DNA from: Hyphomicrobiales bacterium
GTDB lineage: Bacteria > Pseudomonadota > Alphaproteobacteria > Rhizobiales > Rhizobiaceae
DNA: 64,000 bases
NCBI GenBank assembly: GCA_900469475.1
Contig: UBXG01000019.1
Location: 62,001-126,000, forward strand
Reading direction: 5' to 3'
This document shows, in pieces, positions 62,218 to 64,000 of the stretch. The number at the start of each line of letters is the position of its first letter. Positions within the stretch are counted from its first letter, which is position 1. A model generated the notes under the pieces. The model saw nothing but the letters and a program-made list of their open reading frames with translations, made no database searches and was not told where the DNA came from. The position numbers were made by a program, and so were the translations under genes.

Positions 62218-62832
62218 ATGATCGGCAAGCTGAAAGGCACAATCGAAGAGATCGGCGAAGACTATGTGCTCGTGGATGTGCACGGCGTCTGCTACGTCGC
62301 CTATTGTTCGGCTCGGACGCTGTCGAAGCTCGGTTCGGTTGGCGAGACCTGCGTTCTTTTCATCGAGACCTATGTTCGTGAGGATCAGATCCGGCTTTTC
62401 GGCTTCATGACGGCGTTGGAGCGCGAATGGTTCAATATCGTGCAGACGGTTCAGGGTGTCGGTGCGAAGGTAGCGCTGGCGCTGCTATCGACGTTGACGC
62501 CGGCGGAGCTTGCCAATGCTATCGCCTTGCAGGATCGCGCCGCCGTTTCGCGGGCGCCGGGCGTCGGCCCGAAAGTTGCCATGCGCATCGTCACGGAACT
62601 GAAGAACAAGGCGCCGGCCTTTGCCGGCGACGCGGCCAATATCGCGCTCAAGCAGGAACTGGGCGAAGGCGTTGCCACAGCACCCGTGGCCGATGCCGTT
62701 TCGGCGCTGACCAATCTCGGCTACTCCCGCGATCAAGCAGCCAACGCCGTTGCGGCGGCGATAAAGGCGGCCGGCGAAGGTGCGGATAGCGCCAAGCTGA
62801 TCCGGCTCGGTCTCAAGGAACTCGCGCGGTGA
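62218..62832 (+). CDS. ruvA: Holliday junction DNA helicase subunit RuvA
   Basis: Tetrameric Holliday-junction binding protein: [20 protein letters not shown] (OB fold), [23 protein letters not shown] and [17 protein letters not shown] (paired helix-hairpin-helix motifs), and a C-terminal domain that binds RuvB. The 204-residue length is standard. It follows the toxin gene by 12 bases. Confidence 0.97.
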   Translation: MIGKLKGTIEEIGEDYVLVDVHGVCYVAYCSARTLSKLGSVGETCVLFIETYVREDQIRLFGFMTALEREWFNIVQTVQGVGAKVALALLSTLTPAELANAIALQDRAAVSRAPGVGPKVAMRIVTELKNKAPAFAGDAANIALKQELGEGVATAPVADAVSALTNLGYSRDQAANAVAAAIKAAGEGADSAKLIRLGLKELAR

Positions 62833-62985
62833 GGCTTTGCACCATCCGCAATCCTGACTATTGTCGCAAAGCTGAGAGATCGGGCCTCGGCACTCCTTAG
62901 TCACGGAGTATTTTTGAGGCGGTGGATGTGATAACGCCTTCGGCGCTGAAGCCGCAAAACGCATACCGGGAATGGAACCTCTGAC

Positions 62986-64000
62986 ATGAGTGAAGCCGCA
63001 CGTCTGATATCGCCGGAAAAGCGGGGCGAGGACATAGATGCGACGCTCAGGCCGCAATCGCTGGACGAATTCACCGGACAGGCGGAAGCGCGCGCCAATC
63101 TGAAGGTCTTCATCGAGGCGGCCAAGGGGCGCGGCGAGGCGCTGGACCATGTGCTGTTTGTCGGTCCGCCCGGCCTTGGCAAGACGACCCTGGCGCAGAT
63201 CATGGCGAAGGAACTCGGCGTCAACTTTCGCTCGACGTCCGGCCCGGTCATCGCCAAGGCGGGCGATCTTGCGGCGCTGCTCACCAATCTCGAAGAGCGG
63301 GACGTGCTCTTCATCGACGAAATCCATCGTCTCAATCCGGCTGTCGAGGAAATCCTTTATCCGGCCATGGAGGATTTCCAGCTTGATCTCATCATCGGCG
63401 AAGGCCCGGCGGCGCGTTCGGTGAAGATCGATCTCGCCAAGTTCACGCTGGTTGCGGCTACGACCCGCCTCGGCCTCCTGACGACGCCGCTGCGCGACCG
63501 TTTCGGCATTCCTGTGCGTCTGAGTTTCTACACGGTTGAAGAACTGGAGCTGATCCTCCGGCGTGGTGCTAGGTTGATGGGTCTTGGCATGACGGATGAG
63601 GGCGCGCGCGAGATCGCGCGTCGGGCTCGCGGCACGCCGCGCATTGCCGGCCGCCTGCTGCGGCGCGTGCGCGATTTCGCCGAAGTTGCGAAAGTCGAAG
63701 CGGTGACGCGCGAGATTGCCGACGAGGCACTGACACGGCTTCTCGTTGATAATGTCGGCTTCGATCAGCTCGACAAGCGCTATCTGAACATGATCGCGGT
63801 CAATTTCGGCGGCGGGCCTGTCGGTATCGAGACTATCGCCGCTGGCCTTTCCGAGCCGCGCGATGCGATCGAGGATATTATCGAGCCCTATATGATCCAG
63901 CAGGGCTTCATTCAGCGTACGCCGCGCGGTCGTGTTTTGACCGCGATCGCCTGGAAACATCTCGGCATGCAGCCGCCCAAGGATCTGGAGGCCGCGCAGT
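62986..64000 (+). CDS. ruvB: Holliday junction branch migration ATPase RuvB, 3' end missing
   Basis: The AAA+ motor that drives branch migration with RuvA. The frame opens with [20 protein letters not shown] and runs to the end of the window without a stop, giving 338 codons; only a few C-terminal residues are missing. Walker A is [10 protein letters not shown], Walker B is LFIDEIHRL, and the sensor and arginine-finger regions ([16 protein letters not shown]) are present. A 153-base gap separates it from ruvA. Confidence 0.97.
   Translation, partial: MSEAARLISPEKRGEDIDATLRPQSLDEFTGQAEARANLKVFIEAAKGRGEALDHVLFVGPPGLGKTTLAQIMAKELGVNFRSTSGPVIAKAGDLAALLTNLEERDVLFIDEIHRLNPAVEEILYPAMEDFQLDLIIGEGPAARSVKIDLAKFTLVAATTRLGLLTTPLRDRFGIPVRLSFYTVEELELILRRGARLMGLGMTDEGAREIARRARGTPRIAGRLLRRVRDFAEVAKVEAVTREIADEALTRLLVDNVGFDQLDKRYLNMIAVNFGGGPVGIETIAAGLSEPRDAIEDIIEPYMIQQGFIQRTPRGRVLTAIAWKHLGMQPPKDLEAAQ

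Noticed and set aside
62485-63960. 491-codon frame opposite ruvA/ruvB
   Set aside because: It crosses two well-defined genes antisense and has no family features.

Overview
The window looks like a chromosomal segment of an alphaproteobacterium of the Rhizobiaceae, most likely the genus Rhizobium. The signs are uniformly high-GC coding sequence, DUF1465/RcdA-like and DUF2312/GapR-like cell-cycle proteins, the zapA neighbourhood, rhizobial intergenic palindromes, and an lpiA-atvA (mprF-acvB) operon of the kind known from Rhizobium tropici and Agrobacterium. I recognise about 70 protein genes, one probable structured RNA, several terminators and several repeat elements. I see no rRNA, tRNA, insertion sequence, prophage or CRISPR array.

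Layout. 1-3.2 kb: 3' part of ilvE, a beta-hydroxyacid dehydrogenase and a nitronate monooxygenase. 3.3-8 kb: GapR-like, DUF1244 and N-formylglutamate amidohydrolase on the minus strand; DUF1036, pyruvate kinase and a second beta-hydroxyacid dehydrogenase on the plus strand. 8-14.5 kb: an inverted pair of palindromic repeats, a LysE exporter, a threonine dehydratase-like enzyme, a LysR-controlled tautomerase/cupin/DUF4865 operon, an alpha/beta hydrolase, a TPR protein and rpmJ. 14.5-24.7 kb: purEK, two divergent DUF465 genes, an ArsR-type regulator, thiE-like, SEL1 protein, inositol monophosphatase, a MotA/MotB-like pair, and an ECF42-type sigma factor with its YciI partner. 24.8-34.4 kb: an ABC exporter, rpmE, a Tet(M)-like GTPase, rcdA-like, an MFS transporter, PhzF and a serine hydrolase. 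34.6-43.3 kb: a central carbon block (pgk, gap, tkt) with a K+/H+ antiporter, then DUF4164, zapA and a candidate 6S RNA. 43.5-52.4 kb: accessory-looking genes (two SDRs, an MmyB-type regulator, an ArsR/SRPBCC pair), then lpiA-atvA and a HAD phosphatase. 52.4-64 kb: 5-formyl-THF cyclo-ligase, a YmdB-like phosphoesterase, yebC, an ECF sigma/anti-sigma pair divergent from an MBL/TPR/DoxX operon, and ruvC, a toxin-antitoxin pair, ruvA and ruvB (3' end cut by the window).

How genes work together. Pyk, Pgk, Gap and Tkt serve lower glycolysis/gluconeogenesis and the pentose phosphate pathway. LpiA makes and flips lysyl-phosphatidylglycerol, and AtvA/AcvB is its periplasmic partner. RuvC, RuvA and RuvB process Holliday junctions.

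Most interesting signals. (1) A shared GGGAATAA-N14-CGATCT motif lies in front of both the sigma operon and the divergent MBL/TPR/DoxX operon near 57.5 kb, suggesting an autoregulated ECF regulon. (2) A perfect GTTC-N7-GTTC SOS-type box sits in the promoter region of a toxin-antitoxin module inserted between ruvC and ruvA. (3) A dispersed two-hairpin repeat keeps its loop core while its arms change in a compensating way.
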